Assembly (NCBI RefSeq): GCF_050389805.1
Contig: NZ_CP130945.1
Coordinates: 4,092,001 to 4,156,000 of the forward strand
Direction of reading: 5' to 3'
Source: Bacillus_BD sp050389805
Lineage (GTDB): Bacteria; Bacillota; Bacilli; Bacillales; Cytobacillaceae
DNA length: 64,000 nucleotides
Every line of letters begins with the position of its first letter. Position 1 is the stretch's first letter. Positions 53,353-59,955 of this stretch are shown piece after piece. The translations under genes were made by a program, and so were the position numbers. A model generated the notes under the pieces. It had not been told where the DNA came from. It saw only the letters and a program-made list of their open reading frames with translations, and did not search any database.

Positions 53353-53895
53353 TTAATCTTTCATTGGTTCTCCGAAAATTAATGAATGAAGAGCACGTAC
53401 ACCCATTGTAAAGATTTGGTTTTCCGTTTCTTCACCATATTTTTCATGAAAATAATTCTCTAATTCATCATACTTTTCAGCAGCATCATTAGAAGTAATT
53501 ACAACGGCATCTTCACTATTCCAGTATCCTTCAATCATCATTCTAAGTGTTTGAGATTGACTTACTCCCCATGTTTTTTTTCTAGTTTCAATCATTTCCC
53601 ATATTTCATCTGGAAGAGTCAGACTTACTTTTTTAGTGGTTCCCAACGATGGACGACCTACTGCTTTTTTTCCGACCTCTGTCAATCCAGATTTGTTTTT
53701 AAAACATATTGATTGTACTTCTTCACCGTCATAATAAACCTTTAAGAAAATATCCCCTTTTTCATCAAGAAAAAACTGTTGAGTCATCTCCTTGTCACCT
53801 TTTGTATTCCAAATAGATTCCAGCTCCTGATCCATCACTTTGAAATCTGTTTCGTCCATACCTTGAAAAGCATCTACTTTTGAAATTTTATTCAT
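53353..53895 (-). CDS. Ribbon-helix-helix DNA-binding protein upstream of the integrase
   Basis: 180 residues. GRPSLGTTKKVSLTLPDEIW (80-99) starts a ribbon-helix-helix domain (strand KKVSLTLP, helices to about residue 125); N-terminal 75 residues and C-terminal 50 residues are acidic and of unknown fold. The first gene of a two-gene unit with the recombinase (18 nt to its ATG). Most simply an autorepressor acting on the tandem operator over its own promoter; a role in recombination directionality is an alternative. Confidence 0.75.
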   Translation of the reverse strand: MNKISKVDAFQGMDETDFKVMDQELESIWNTKGDKEMTQQFFLDEKGDIFLKVYYDGEEVQSICFKNKSGLTEVGKKAVGRPSLGTTKKVSLTLPDEIWEMIETRKKTWGVSQSQTLRMMIEGYWNSEDAVVITSNDAAEKYDELENYFHEKYGEETENQIFTMGVRALHSLIFGEPMKD

Positions 53896-53918
53896 GACGT
53901 TATCCCCCTACGTTTATT

Positions 53919-53956
53919 TAAGTTACTTAAATTATAAAATAAGTTACTTAAATTAT
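53919..53956. repeat. Tandem operator-like repeats
   Basis: TAAGTTACTTAAATTAT occurs at 53919-53935 and 53940-53956, exact copies 21 bp apart (two helical turns). Each contains the palindrome TAAGT-T-ACTTA; in the first copy it extends to TTTAAGT-T-ACTTAAA. Confidence 0.85.
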
Positions 53957-53959
53957 CAA
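53931..53959 (-). promoter_or_regulatory. Sigma-A promoter of the RHH-recombinase operon
   Basis: On the minus strand TTGATA (53954-53959), 17-bp spacer, TATAAT (53931-53936). One operator copy fills the spacer, the other covers the -10 and the start site. Confidence 0.8.
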
Positions 53960-53984
53960 GAGTTCATAGATTAATTAACAAAAA

Positions 53985-54027
53985 AAGAATGCCGTTTATA
54001 GTTAATACTATATCATACGGCATTCTT
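53985..54027. terminator. Terminator ending the phage early operon
   Basis: AAGAATGCCGT / ACGGCATTCTT stem, T-rich on the minus strand; insulates the RHH-recombinase unit from the genes upstream. Confidence 0.85.
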
Positions 54028-54037
54028 GAACTAACTA

Positions 54038-54190
54038 TTATTTTTTTATTTCTAAAACTGGTGATTTATGCATATCGTTTACATAATTTACGAATAGTTC
54101 TACGAATAGTTCTTCGGCTTTTTCTTTGAATACTGATTCATCAATGTTTATTTTTGTTTCCTCCGTGATAAGTGGTTTCCTCTCCCTCAT
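54038..54190 (-). CDS. 50-residue phage protein
   Basis: MRERKPLITEETKINIDESV then FKEKAEELFVELFVNYVNDM and a short tail. Excellent ribosome site AAAGAGGTGAT 6 nt before the ATG. Charged and probably helical. Unrecognised. Being the last gene before the terminator and next to the recombinase operon, it is one candidate for a recombination directionality factor; this is a guess from position and size. Confidence 0.65.
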   Translation of the reverse strand: MRERKPLITEETKINIDESVFKEKAEELFVELFVNYVNDMHKSPVLEIKK

Positions 54191-54241
54191 TGTGAATCAC
54201 CTCTTTGTTATACATGCTTATGAAGGTTATGTCTTATCTAT

Positions 54242-54685
54242 TCACCGTTTTGTTACGGCAATATTTAGATTAAGAGCAAGTCTATAAAAAGCTTTCCATC
54301 TGATTTTGTCGTAAGTTGGTGCTGAAATTGGCGGTTTAAATTCATGACAGTATACGTTGTAATCAGTTATATAGTCACTATTCTCGGACATATATCTAGT
54401 TTCAATTAAGAATCTCTCCATTGGAGGAAGATGTTTGACTGCTCTTTCAGTTCGTTCACAGAAATGCTTTCTTCTTTCCATTTCATCAGCATTATATATA
54501 GCAGCTGAGGCAGTTTGATCACCCGTTTGGTTAGTTGGACCATGGTACCTTATTTCAGCACTAGCAGTTGTTGATGCTTCTCTTTCTTCAAACGTCAGAT
54601 ACTTAAATAGTCGATATTTTTCTAAATGAGCTTCTAATTTCCGTTTTGTTTCTTTCCGATCTAACTCTGGTAGTTCAAAGTCCAT
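54242..54685 (-). CDS. ArpU-family phage transcriptional regulator
   Basis: 147 residues of the ArpU/RinA-like family: N-terminal charged helix (RKETKRKLEAHLEKYRLFK), AEIRYHGPTNQTGDQTASAA, then a sigma-like C-terminal half (LPPMERFLIETRYM .. APTYDKIRWKAFYRLALNLNI). Such proteins activate late genes in Gram-positive phages. Late genes do not follow it here; a terminator and the integrase do. Confidence 0.8.
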   Translation of the reverse strand: MDFELPELDRKETKRKLEAHLEKYRLFKYLTFEEREASTTASAEIRYHGPTNQTGDQTASAAIYNADEMERRKHFCERTERAVKHLPPMERFLIETRYMSENSDYITDYNVYCHEFKPPISAPTYDKIRWKAFYRLALNLNIAVTKR

Positions 54686-54741
54686 AATCTACCTCCTTAG
54701 TGTTTCTAAGAAGAACCCTAGACGGATCCAGGGCAAAACTC

Positions 54742-55224
54742 TTAATTTAATATGTCATCGTCTGTAAATGGTAGTTCGTTTAAAGCAAATGGATCATCTT
54801 CTTCGGCAGGTACATCATCAATAGAAAGTTGATCCGGACTCACTGCTGCAGTACCATCGGGTTCCACTTTGTATTCGATTCCTTCATGATAATTAAAGTC
54901 TTCAATACTCATTTGGGATGGTTCTAAAACGAGTACAGTATTACGTCCGGCATATGGATAAAGTTTATTCATCTTATCATCGCTATCGCCTTTAACATTG
55001 AATTTAAGTACAGTTTTCTTTGAATCTCTTTGGATGGATTTAAACTCAACATTGATTTCACCAGCCGCACTATCTTTTACATTTAAAACCACGATATTTC
55101 CTGCCATTTGGACGAGCTCATCTGAATGTGGTAATTCATCACCTTGCACATGAAACTCTAAAACTTCTTTTTTATCATCCTTTTGGATCTTCTTGAATAA
55201 TACATTTAATTCAGCTTTAGCCAT
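54742..55224 (-). CDS. Phage protein with internal duplication, acidic tail
   Basis: 160 residues. Two copies of a ~40-residue beta-rich unit: LNVLFKKIQKDDKKEVLEFH (from residue 6) and INVEFKSIQRDSKKTVLKFN (from about residue 57). C-terminal 40 residues are acidic and end LPFTDDDILN, reminiscent of the SSB tail. Function unknown. A TTGCG..CGCAA palindrome lies 28 nt upstream. Confidence 0.7.
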   Translation of the reverse strand: MAKAELNVLFKKIQKDDKKEVLEFHVQGDELPHSDELVQMAGNIVVLNVKDSAAGEINVEFKSIQRDSKKTVLKFNVKGDSDDKMNKLYPYAGRNTVLVLEPSQMSIEDFNYHEGIEYKVEPDGTAAVSPDQLSIDDVPAEEDDPFALNELPFTDDDILN

Positions 55225-55251
55225 TTAAAACGCTCCTTTTATTAGTTATTT

Positions 55252-55265
55252 TTGCGAACTCGCAA
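55252..55265. promoter_or_regulatory. Palindrome TTGCGA-AC-TCGCAA
   Basis: Perfect 6-bp arms with 2-bp centre, followed by CAA. A sister site (TTGCGTTCGCAA, also followed by CAA) is at 59920. Both precede a phage gene by 19-28 nt. Possible operator. Confidence 0.4.
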
Positions 55266-55326
55266 CAAATGAAATATGACGATATAAACCGAACACGACT
55301 TAAACTACTCGGTTAACATTTAAGGT

Positions 55327-55611
55327 TTAGTTTTCCTGTTTATTTATTGATTTTCTAGCCTTAGAAAGCCTTTCAGCTGTTTTGATTCTTTGTTCTTCTG
55401 TCATTACACGTTCTTTTCTCATACTGACTTGTTTTTCATTCAATGTGCATTTAATTGCAATAGGTCTATCATTTTCAGTTTCTACCACATTAACCTCTGT
55501 AATTTGTGATAGTTTTCGGATGTGTTTTGAAACAGTAGAGTAAACGTTCCACTTACCTGTTAAGTTATCAAAAACCATTGTAGTTTCTTGTTCTTCACGA
55601 GAATATGCCAT
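55327..55611 (-). CDS. Small phage protein
   Basis: 94 residues starting MAYSREEQETTMVFDNLTGK; the aromatic/charged start and basic C-terminal third (EEQRIKTAERLSKARKSINK) resemble a conserved hypothetical seen in Bacillus prophages. Start overlaps the stop codon of the yopX-like gene (TAATG). Confidence 0.7.
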   Translation of the reverse strand: MAYSREEQETTMVFDNLTGKWNVYSTVSKHIRKLSQITEVNVVETENDRPIAIKCTLNEKQVSMRKERVMTEEQRIKTAERLSKARKSINKQEN

Positions 55612-56057
55612 TACTTTTCACCTTCTAACAGTTCTGGATTTTCGTAAATGTTGCCGATGACTTCCATCTCGAGTAATTCATAGTCTGGATGATGGCACAT
55701 TTCAAACAAATCAAAACCTAATTGAGGATGTGAATTTTCACGTTTCACTAAGAATTGAGCTGGATCGGCAAAGTAAGTAACTGTACCTGTAACATCAAAG
55801 TCTTTCCACTCTCCACGATTTTCTTGACAATAGAGGGTAACAATATCCCCTTCACAAATCTCTTTACCATTCTTATCTTTTAAACCTGTGTATTGCATTA
55901 GAATATAACTTCCATATTCCCCACTACCTTCGCCGTTTTGAAGGTTATAATATTGAACTTCTCCATTCCAACAAGTTAAGGTGTCATGACTGCTATCTCC
56001 AACAATATGCATTCGTTTATAATCATTATCCCATACACGAAACTTAATCTCTCTCAT
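55611..56057 (-). CDS. YopX family phage protein
   Basis: 148 residues: MREIKFRVWDNDYKRM start, QYTGLKDKNGKEICEGDIVT near residue 54, and C-terminal VIGNIYENPELL are the YopX family landmarks (SPbeta yopX). Two ATGs are adjacent; 56057 gives the family N-terminus with AAGGAAGGTG at good spacing. Function unknown. Confidence 0.9.
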   Translation of the reverse strand: MREIKFRVWDNDYKRMHIVGDSSHDTLTCWNGEVQYYNLQNGEGSGEYGSYILMQYTGLKDKNGKEICEGDIVTLYCQENRGEWKDFDVTGTVTYFADPAQFLVKRENSHPQLGFDLFEMCHHPDYELLEMEVIGNIYENPELLEGEK

Positions 56058-56059
56058 CA

Positions 56060-56248
56060 TTACACCTTCCTTTTGAATTCCATTAAGCAAGCAATACCAT
56101 AACCATGCTCTTTTATTTCACTTGCTTGTGACCATCCTCTATCTTCGTGATCTTCAATCAATTGATTTAATGTTGTTTCATTTAATGCGTAAACTATTTT
56201 CCTTAATGTCTTAGGATGAGTGTTCTTCCAGCTGAGATTAGTAACCAT
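56060..56248 (-). CDS. Small phage protein, unknown
   Basis: 62 residues (MVTNLSWKNTHPKTLRKIVY ..). ATG follows directly on the TAA of the HNH gene, with AAGGGTG as ribosome site inside that gene, so translationally coupled. No recognised domain. Confidence 0.65.
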   Translation of the reverse strand: MVTNLSWKNTHPKTLRKIVYALNETTLNQLIEDHEDRGWSQASEIKEHGYGIACLMEFKRKV

Positions 56249-56794
56249 TTATGCACCCTTCAATCTATTTCTTTTTTTCTGTATCGTTTCAGAAGTATAT
56301 TCATCAGCAAAGCACCAAGAATAGCCACCAGCAAAGTTTCTATCAAACACACAAACTTTATAAATTGCAGCAATATCTATATTTATTGCTCTTCCTGCTT
56401 CTGAAGCACTGTTAAATTTTTTAATTGGTTTTAATGTTTTCTTATCTAGCATTAAAACTGGCTTTATATTTTTACCCAATACATAGCAAGAATGTATTAT
56501 GTTTTCGCTGTGTGTTAGAATTTCAAGATTACTAACGTGATTATTTTCTTTGTTACCATCGATATGATTTACGCACTTTCCATCTGGAATTTTCCCAATA
56601 TACGCTTCTGTAACTAATCGATGTACAAATACTTGTTTTTGCTTTCCGTCCTTCATCAAACCTACTCTTACATATCCTTTTTTATTTAAAAATGTATTTA
56701 GTAGCTTTTCTGTACCTGTTCTTATTGATAAAACTTCACCGCAATTATTTATCTTGTAACCAGGATAACCAACAACATCTCTCCATTCCATCAA
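56249..56794 (-). CDS. NUMOD4/HNH homing endonuclease
   Basis: 181 residues: NUMOD4 (WRDVVGYPGYKINNCGEVLS, 4-23), HNH catalytic core (VHRLVTEAY .. CVNHIDGNKENNHVSNLE, about 57-91), and a NUMOD1-type repeat near 115-160 (KKFNSASEAGRAINIDIAAI). Free-standing selfish endonuclease common in phages of Firmicutes. Confidence 0.92.
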   Translation of the reverse strand: MMEWRDVVGYPGYKINNCGEVLSIRTGTEKLLNTFLNKKGYVRVGLMKDGKQKQVFVHRLVTEAYIGKIPDGKCVNHIDGNKENNHVSNLEILTHSENIIHSCYVLGKNIKPVLMLDKKTLKPIKKFNSASEAGRAINIDIAAIYKVCVFDRNFAGGYSWCFADEYTSETIQKKRNRLKGA

Positions 56795-56803
56795 CCGATC
56801 ACC

Positions 56804-57475
56804 TCAATATCCTGAGTTTTGCCTTTCGTGGTTCACAGCATTTTTAGCAAAGTAAGCTTGCTCGATCTGATCTGGTGTGAAATTAAAACCAACAAGACCG
56901 ATAGTTATAAACAAACTCCATGCAAGGCGAAAATGATAAACATTAATCTTAAACCCTGCTATTTTATTTTCATTTGGATTTATTTCCATATAGGCTTTCG
57001 TTAAGAAATAAATCGTTTCTAGGAATGTATCTGTTAGGTACTTTTTCTTTCCTTCTCTGTACATCTCTTCATAACACTCCATTAAAGGCTCGCTTGAAAT
57101 GTACAGTGCATCCTGCCATCCCTTTTGATTTGCAATCGATAAGAAAAAGTGAACTGAATCGACATATTCCTCAAGAAGTGGGTTTTCGCCTTCTATAAAC
57201 CCTTTTCCATTACAATAATGGCAATGTCCAATCTGCTGAAAATAATCTAATTCCCAGTAACCTTTACCAGAGCAATACTCACATTTAACCTTTGTTCTTG
57301 GCTCCTGGTTATTACTCCAATGTTTGAACCATCTTCCCTCATTAGCAAACTCTGACAATTCCACTATCAAAGCTAAAATTGTGTTAGGAAAAAGGTCTTT
57401 CCCTTCAAGTCCATGTTCTTTGATAATCCGATCATCAAGCGTTATTTGGGTTTGTAGCATTTTTTCTATATTCAT
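56804..57475 (-). CDS. All-alpha dUTPase with inserted zinc-finger-like segment
   Basis: 223 residues of the dimeric dUTPase/MazG-like fold: IVELSEFANEGRWFKHW (37-53; metal-binding E-x-x-E) and EEYVDSVHFFLSIA (102-115). Between them (about 60-93) sits CEYCSGKGYW .. CHYCNGKGF, two DnaJ-type CxxCxGxG motifs. Keeps uracil out of phage DNA by hydrolysing dUTP. Ribosome site AAAGGGG lies in the end of the preceding gene. Confidence 0.82.
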   Translation of the reverse strand: MNIEKMLQTQITLDDRIIKEHGLEGKDLFPNTILALIVELSEFANEGRWFKHWSNNQEPRTKVKCEYCSGKGYWELDYFQQIGHCHYCNGKGFIEGENPLLEEYVDSVHFFLSIANQKGWQDALYISSEPLMECYEEMYREGKKKYLTDTFLETIYFLTKAYMEINPNENKIAGFKINVYHFRLAWSLFITIGLVGFNFTPDQIEQAYFAKNAVNHERQNSGY

Positions 57476-57478
57476 AAA

Positions 57479-57754
57479 TTACGCCCCTTTCTCACTTTTT
57501 CTAATTCTTCTGCCATACAAAACGTATTTATCAAGTTGATAAACCACTTGGTTTTTATCAATTCCTAATTCAACAGCAATTTCAATTATGGTCATTCCTT
57601 CTCCCTATAATCTGATTAAGTCAGTTAAATACTCCTCGCGCCATTGTTTAATCTGCAATTCCCTGGCAGCTTCATATTTGTATTCCAATGGACAATCTTC
57701 ATAAAGACAGATGGTTAATAACTGCTGCTTAGTTGCATTTTCAAAATACAGCAT
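57479..57754 (-). pseudogene. Small phage HTH protein split by an in-frame amber codon
   Basis: Codons 1-49 (MLYFENATKQQLLTICLYED ..LTDLIRL) end at TAG (57605-57607); the same frame continues GEGMTIIEIAVELGIDKNQV and to KGA-stop at 57479. The second part is the helix-turn-helix half of what reads as one 91-residue protein, with Tyr expected at the TAG. A GGGAG sits before the ATG in the second half, so two polypeptides could still be made. Confidence 0.7.
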
Positions 57755-57763
57755 CTTTTCACC

Positions 57764-57958
57764 TCAAAACCAATCATTTTCAGGACTTTCAACATTTATG
57801 TTTCGATACTCAAGCATAACTACTTCACGCCTTAAAGACTTATAATCTAATTCATAAATGCTTGTACCTTCTGGATCCGTGTAAACTTTGTTTTCTAGCA
57901 ATCTTTTAATATAGATTTGACGTTTCATTTCTTCGGTGACTGTAAATGTTGATATCAT
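57764..57958 (-). CDS. Small phage protein, unknown
   Basis: 64 residues starting MISTFTVTEEMKRQIYIKRL. ATG at 57958 with AAAGGTGGAG; a GTG two codons earlier overlaps that site. No domain recognised. Confidence 0.65.
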   Translation of the reverse strand: MISTFTVTEEMKRQIYIKRLLENKVYTDPEGTSIYELDYKSLRREVVMLEYRNINVESPENDWF

Positions 57959-57982
57959 AAACACTCCACCTTTTTAAATTAA

Positions 57983-58131
57983 TTAATTTTCGAACCGTTC
58001 TTTTCTATAGTGTTCTTTTATCTTTTCAATGATTGCTTCGTCCATTTTTGGATTAATCTCCTGCATGAATTCTGCTAACGCTTTTTATAATCCAAACGTT
58101 CCTGATCTTCAATGATTGTCGATTTACCCAT
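57983..58131 (-). pseudogene. 49-codon phage gene with a -1 frameshift at AAAAAG
   Basis: ATG at 58131 (GGAGGAAA upstream) reads MGKSTIIEDQERLDYKK then stops; shifting by -1 at T-AAA-AAG continues ALAEFMQEINPKMDEAIIEK to a TAA at 57983. Both halves have coding character. Either a one-base deletion in an A run or a programmed -1 frameshift (AAA-AAG is the slippage pair used by dnaX). Confidence 0.55.
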
Positions 58132-58723
58132 TTTTCAATTTCCTCCTTCGTTCATTTTTCTTTTGATGAATATTGCAAATGGTTATACCGATTTTGGTTA
58201 GTTCTGCATGGTCTTTTATTAAATCCATTTTATTTAAGGTAACTAATTGTTTGCGAGATACGAGGATTAGGTTGTCTGCATCAAAGTTTTGTCTATTCCT
58301 ATCCCCAAAAATTACTGTATGCCCTTCTGGAATGGGACCGTTCATTTGCTCCCAGATTATTTGATGTTTCAATCTCCATTTGTTTGGATCAGCAACTTTA
58401 ACTTCTGTATATCCATCTCTGGTAATTCTCTCGGAACCAACAGGTCTATAATTAGATGGTATATGTCCTTTTTTAAATTGCGTTTCTTTACCACCAGTTT
58501 GTAACCCTTTCATTCCTGCATTCCAAGGTACTCTACCTTTTTTAAAACTTGCATCTATCCCACTACACAAACCATATCTTTTCAATACACTTTTGATTTG
58601 ATCGGTACTTTGGTTTAAGTTAAAATGAACATTAAACATTTCGGTTAATTCTTTTCTATAACGACCTTTGACATTTTCTCTAAGAAATTCAATTTGTTGA
58701 GGAGTGTAAAAATGATAAGCCAA
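58124..58723 (-). CDS. HNH endonuclease, phage
   Basis: 199 residues. N-terminal helical DNA-binding part (YTPQQIEFLRENVKGRYRKEL), a GxxPWNAG-type linker (KKGRVPWNAGMKG .. FKKGHIPSNYRPVG), then HNH_3-type core (HQIIWEQMNGPIPEGHTVIF .. NLILVSR). Second homing endonuclease in this operon. 3' end overlaps the next small gene by 8 nt. Confidence 0.88.
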   Translation of the reverse strand: MAYHFYTPQQIEFLRENVKGRYRKELTEMFNVHFNLNQSTDQIKSVLKRYGLCSGIDASFKKGRVPWNAGMKGLQTGGKETQFKKGHIPSNYRPVGSERITRDGYTEVKVADPNKWRLKHQIIWEQMNGPIPEGHTVIFGDRNRQNFDADNLILVSRKQLVTLNKMDLIKDHAELTKIGITICNIHQKKNERRRKLKNG

Positions 58724-58726
58724 TTA

Positions 58727-58963
58727 TCAACCCTCCAACATCTTGGGTTTCTTTGCATCTACATTAAGACGATCTTTATCATCGTAAAATTTTTGAGCAC
58801 TCAATACTAGATTTGCATTTTGAATAATTCGAGTTGCTATTTTAGATACTCCATCAGCTCTTTCTAGTTCTTCAGTTAGTTGTTCACCCTTAACATCCTC
58901 ATCACTTAAACGTTCCAACTGAGCAAACAAATGATTATTTAAATCACCTAGAGTGTTCTTCAT
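58727..58963 (-). CDS. Conserved phage protein, 78 residues
   Basis: MKNTLGDLNNHLFAQLERLS .. ATRIIQNANLVLSAQKFYDD: a short helical protein of a type found widely in phages next to replication genes. Start overlaps the ruvC-like stop (4 nt). Function unknown. Confidence 0.75.
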   Translation of the reverse strand: MKNTLGDLNNHLFAQLERLSDEDVKGEQLTEELERADGVSKIATRIIQNANLVLSAQKFYDDKDRLNVDAKKPKMLEG

Positions 58964-59529
58964 TTTTTCACCTTCTTATTAATTTTTGGCTTTAAAATGG
59001 TTGCAATTACTTCTGCCTGGTTAGTTGGTAAAATCCTATAGACGTTTTGTTCCATCCAAATTTCTTGAGCAATCTGAGCCATTATATAAGCATCTACAAT
59101 ATTGTCACTGGAATGAGTAAATCCGTACATTTCCTTAACTGCTGCCATAACCGCTTTTTTCTTTTGTGGACCCGTGAGACGTTTTTTATTTCCTGTTTCA
59201 CCAGTCCATCCAGTTACACCAACAAACTTTTTTACAGCATTCGGAGCAACCTCATAATAAGTAAATCCTCTACGGTGAAGTGCCATTCTTACACCCCAAC
59301 CAATTCCACCTAATTGAATAGCTTGTTGAGAGTTGAAACCAAATCCTTCAATCACAATTAAGTCATCTTTTTGGATATGGTCCATAATTTCATCGATTTG
59401 AGTTACCATACGATGTGGATCTACTTTCCCTATACCTGTTAATTCTTTTGCTTTTAAAACACTGCCTTTGCCATCAAGAGCAACAAAACCTGTTTTAGTA
59501 GATGGGTCAATACCTACGAATCTAGTTAT
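58960..59529 (-). CDS. RuvC-like Holliday junction resolvase with ATA in place of the start codon
   Basis: 189 codons. The N-terminal TRFVGIDPSTKTGFVALD carries the first catalytic Asp, VIEGFGF the Glu, and SSDNIVDAYIMA the C-terminal Asp. No ATG, GTG or TTG exists in frame before these residues; the ATA at 59529 sits 8 nt after GAGAGGG, exactly where ATG should be. The next in-frame ATG (59409) would remove the catalytic Asp. Either a start-loss mutation or an AUA start. Confidence 0.8.
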   Translation of the reverse strand: MTRFVGIDPSTKTGFVALDGKGSVLKAKELTGIGKVDPHRMVTQIDEIMDHIQKDDLIVIEGFGFNSQQAIQLGGIGWGVRMALHRRGFTYYEVAPNAVKKFVGVTGWTGETGNKKRLTGPQKKKAVMAAVKEMYGFTHSSDNIVDAYIMAQIAQEIWMEQNVYRILPTNQAEVIATILKPKINKKVKK

Positions 59530-59654
59530 TTGAAAAACCCTCTCTCTTCTAAAATATTTCTTAGTGCATTATTTGTTTTATTCTCATCAACTAACTTACG
59601 TTGACGGGAGAGAGATTTTTTCAATCTCTTCTCCTGTTTGTGTTTGTTTTTCAT
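59526..59654 (-). CDS. Small basic phage protein overlapping its neighbours
   Basis: 42 residues MKNKHKQEKRLKKSLSRQRK then LVDENKTNNALRNILEERGFFK. Overlaps the preceding HhH gene by 59 nt in another frame and the ruvC-like gene by 4 nt. AGAGGG is close to the ATG. Codon pattern and tight packing favour a real gene. Confidence 0.55.
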   Translation of the reverse strand: MKNKHKQEKRLKKSLSRQRKLVDENKTNNALRNILEERGFFK

Positions 59655-59901
59655 TTCCCTCTGCCACCGCCTTAAAGTATTCAGAACCAAAGTGGTTCAC
59701 TATCTTTTCCATAAGTTTAGGACCAATGCCAGGTACTTTATGAAGACCATCAAATCTATCAGCTAAAATATTAACGGCTTCTTTTTGACCCTTTTCAAAT
59801 CCCTCTTCATAACCTTTTATAAAACCAGCTGTTTCACCAAGTTTCATTCCTTCGAGGATTCCTTCTTGTCTTTTCTTCTCCAACAAAGGATTCTTAGCCA
59901 A
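59596..59901 (-). CDS. Helix-hairpin-helix phage protein
   Basis: 101 residues: charged helical N-terminus (GMKLGETAGFIKGYEEGFEKG), then an HhH motif LHKVPGIGPKLMEKIVNHFG about residues 52-71, a non-specific DNA-binding element. TTG start at 59901 is chosen, since a GTG three codons earlier is within the AAGGGGTG ribosome site. Confidence 0.72.
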   Translation of the reverse strand: MAKNPLLEKKRQEGILEGMKLGETAGFIKGYEEGFEKGQKEAVNILADRFDGLHKVPGIGPKLMEKIVNHFGSEYFKAVAEGNEKQTQTGEEIEKISLPST

Positions 59902-59919
59902 CGAGATCACCCCTTAAAT

Positions 59920-59931
59920 TTGCGTTCGCAA
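59920..59931. promoter_or_regulatory. Palindrome TTGCGTTCGCAA
   Basis: Sister of the palindrome at 55252; 19 nt upstream of the HhH gene start. Confidence 0.4.
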
Positions 59932-59955
59932 CAATTTTGGTAAAAAAAATATTAC

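Noticed and set aside
53919..53956. Recombination (att) site of the prophage
   Set aside because: The two exact repeats overlap a promoter and are far from the yhbH junction; the junction evidence points to 51713-51728.
54190..54242. Sigma-E or sigma-K promoter before the 50-residue ORF
   Set aside because: CATAAGCAT and neighbouring sequence only loosely resemble the consensus and no fitting -35 is seen.
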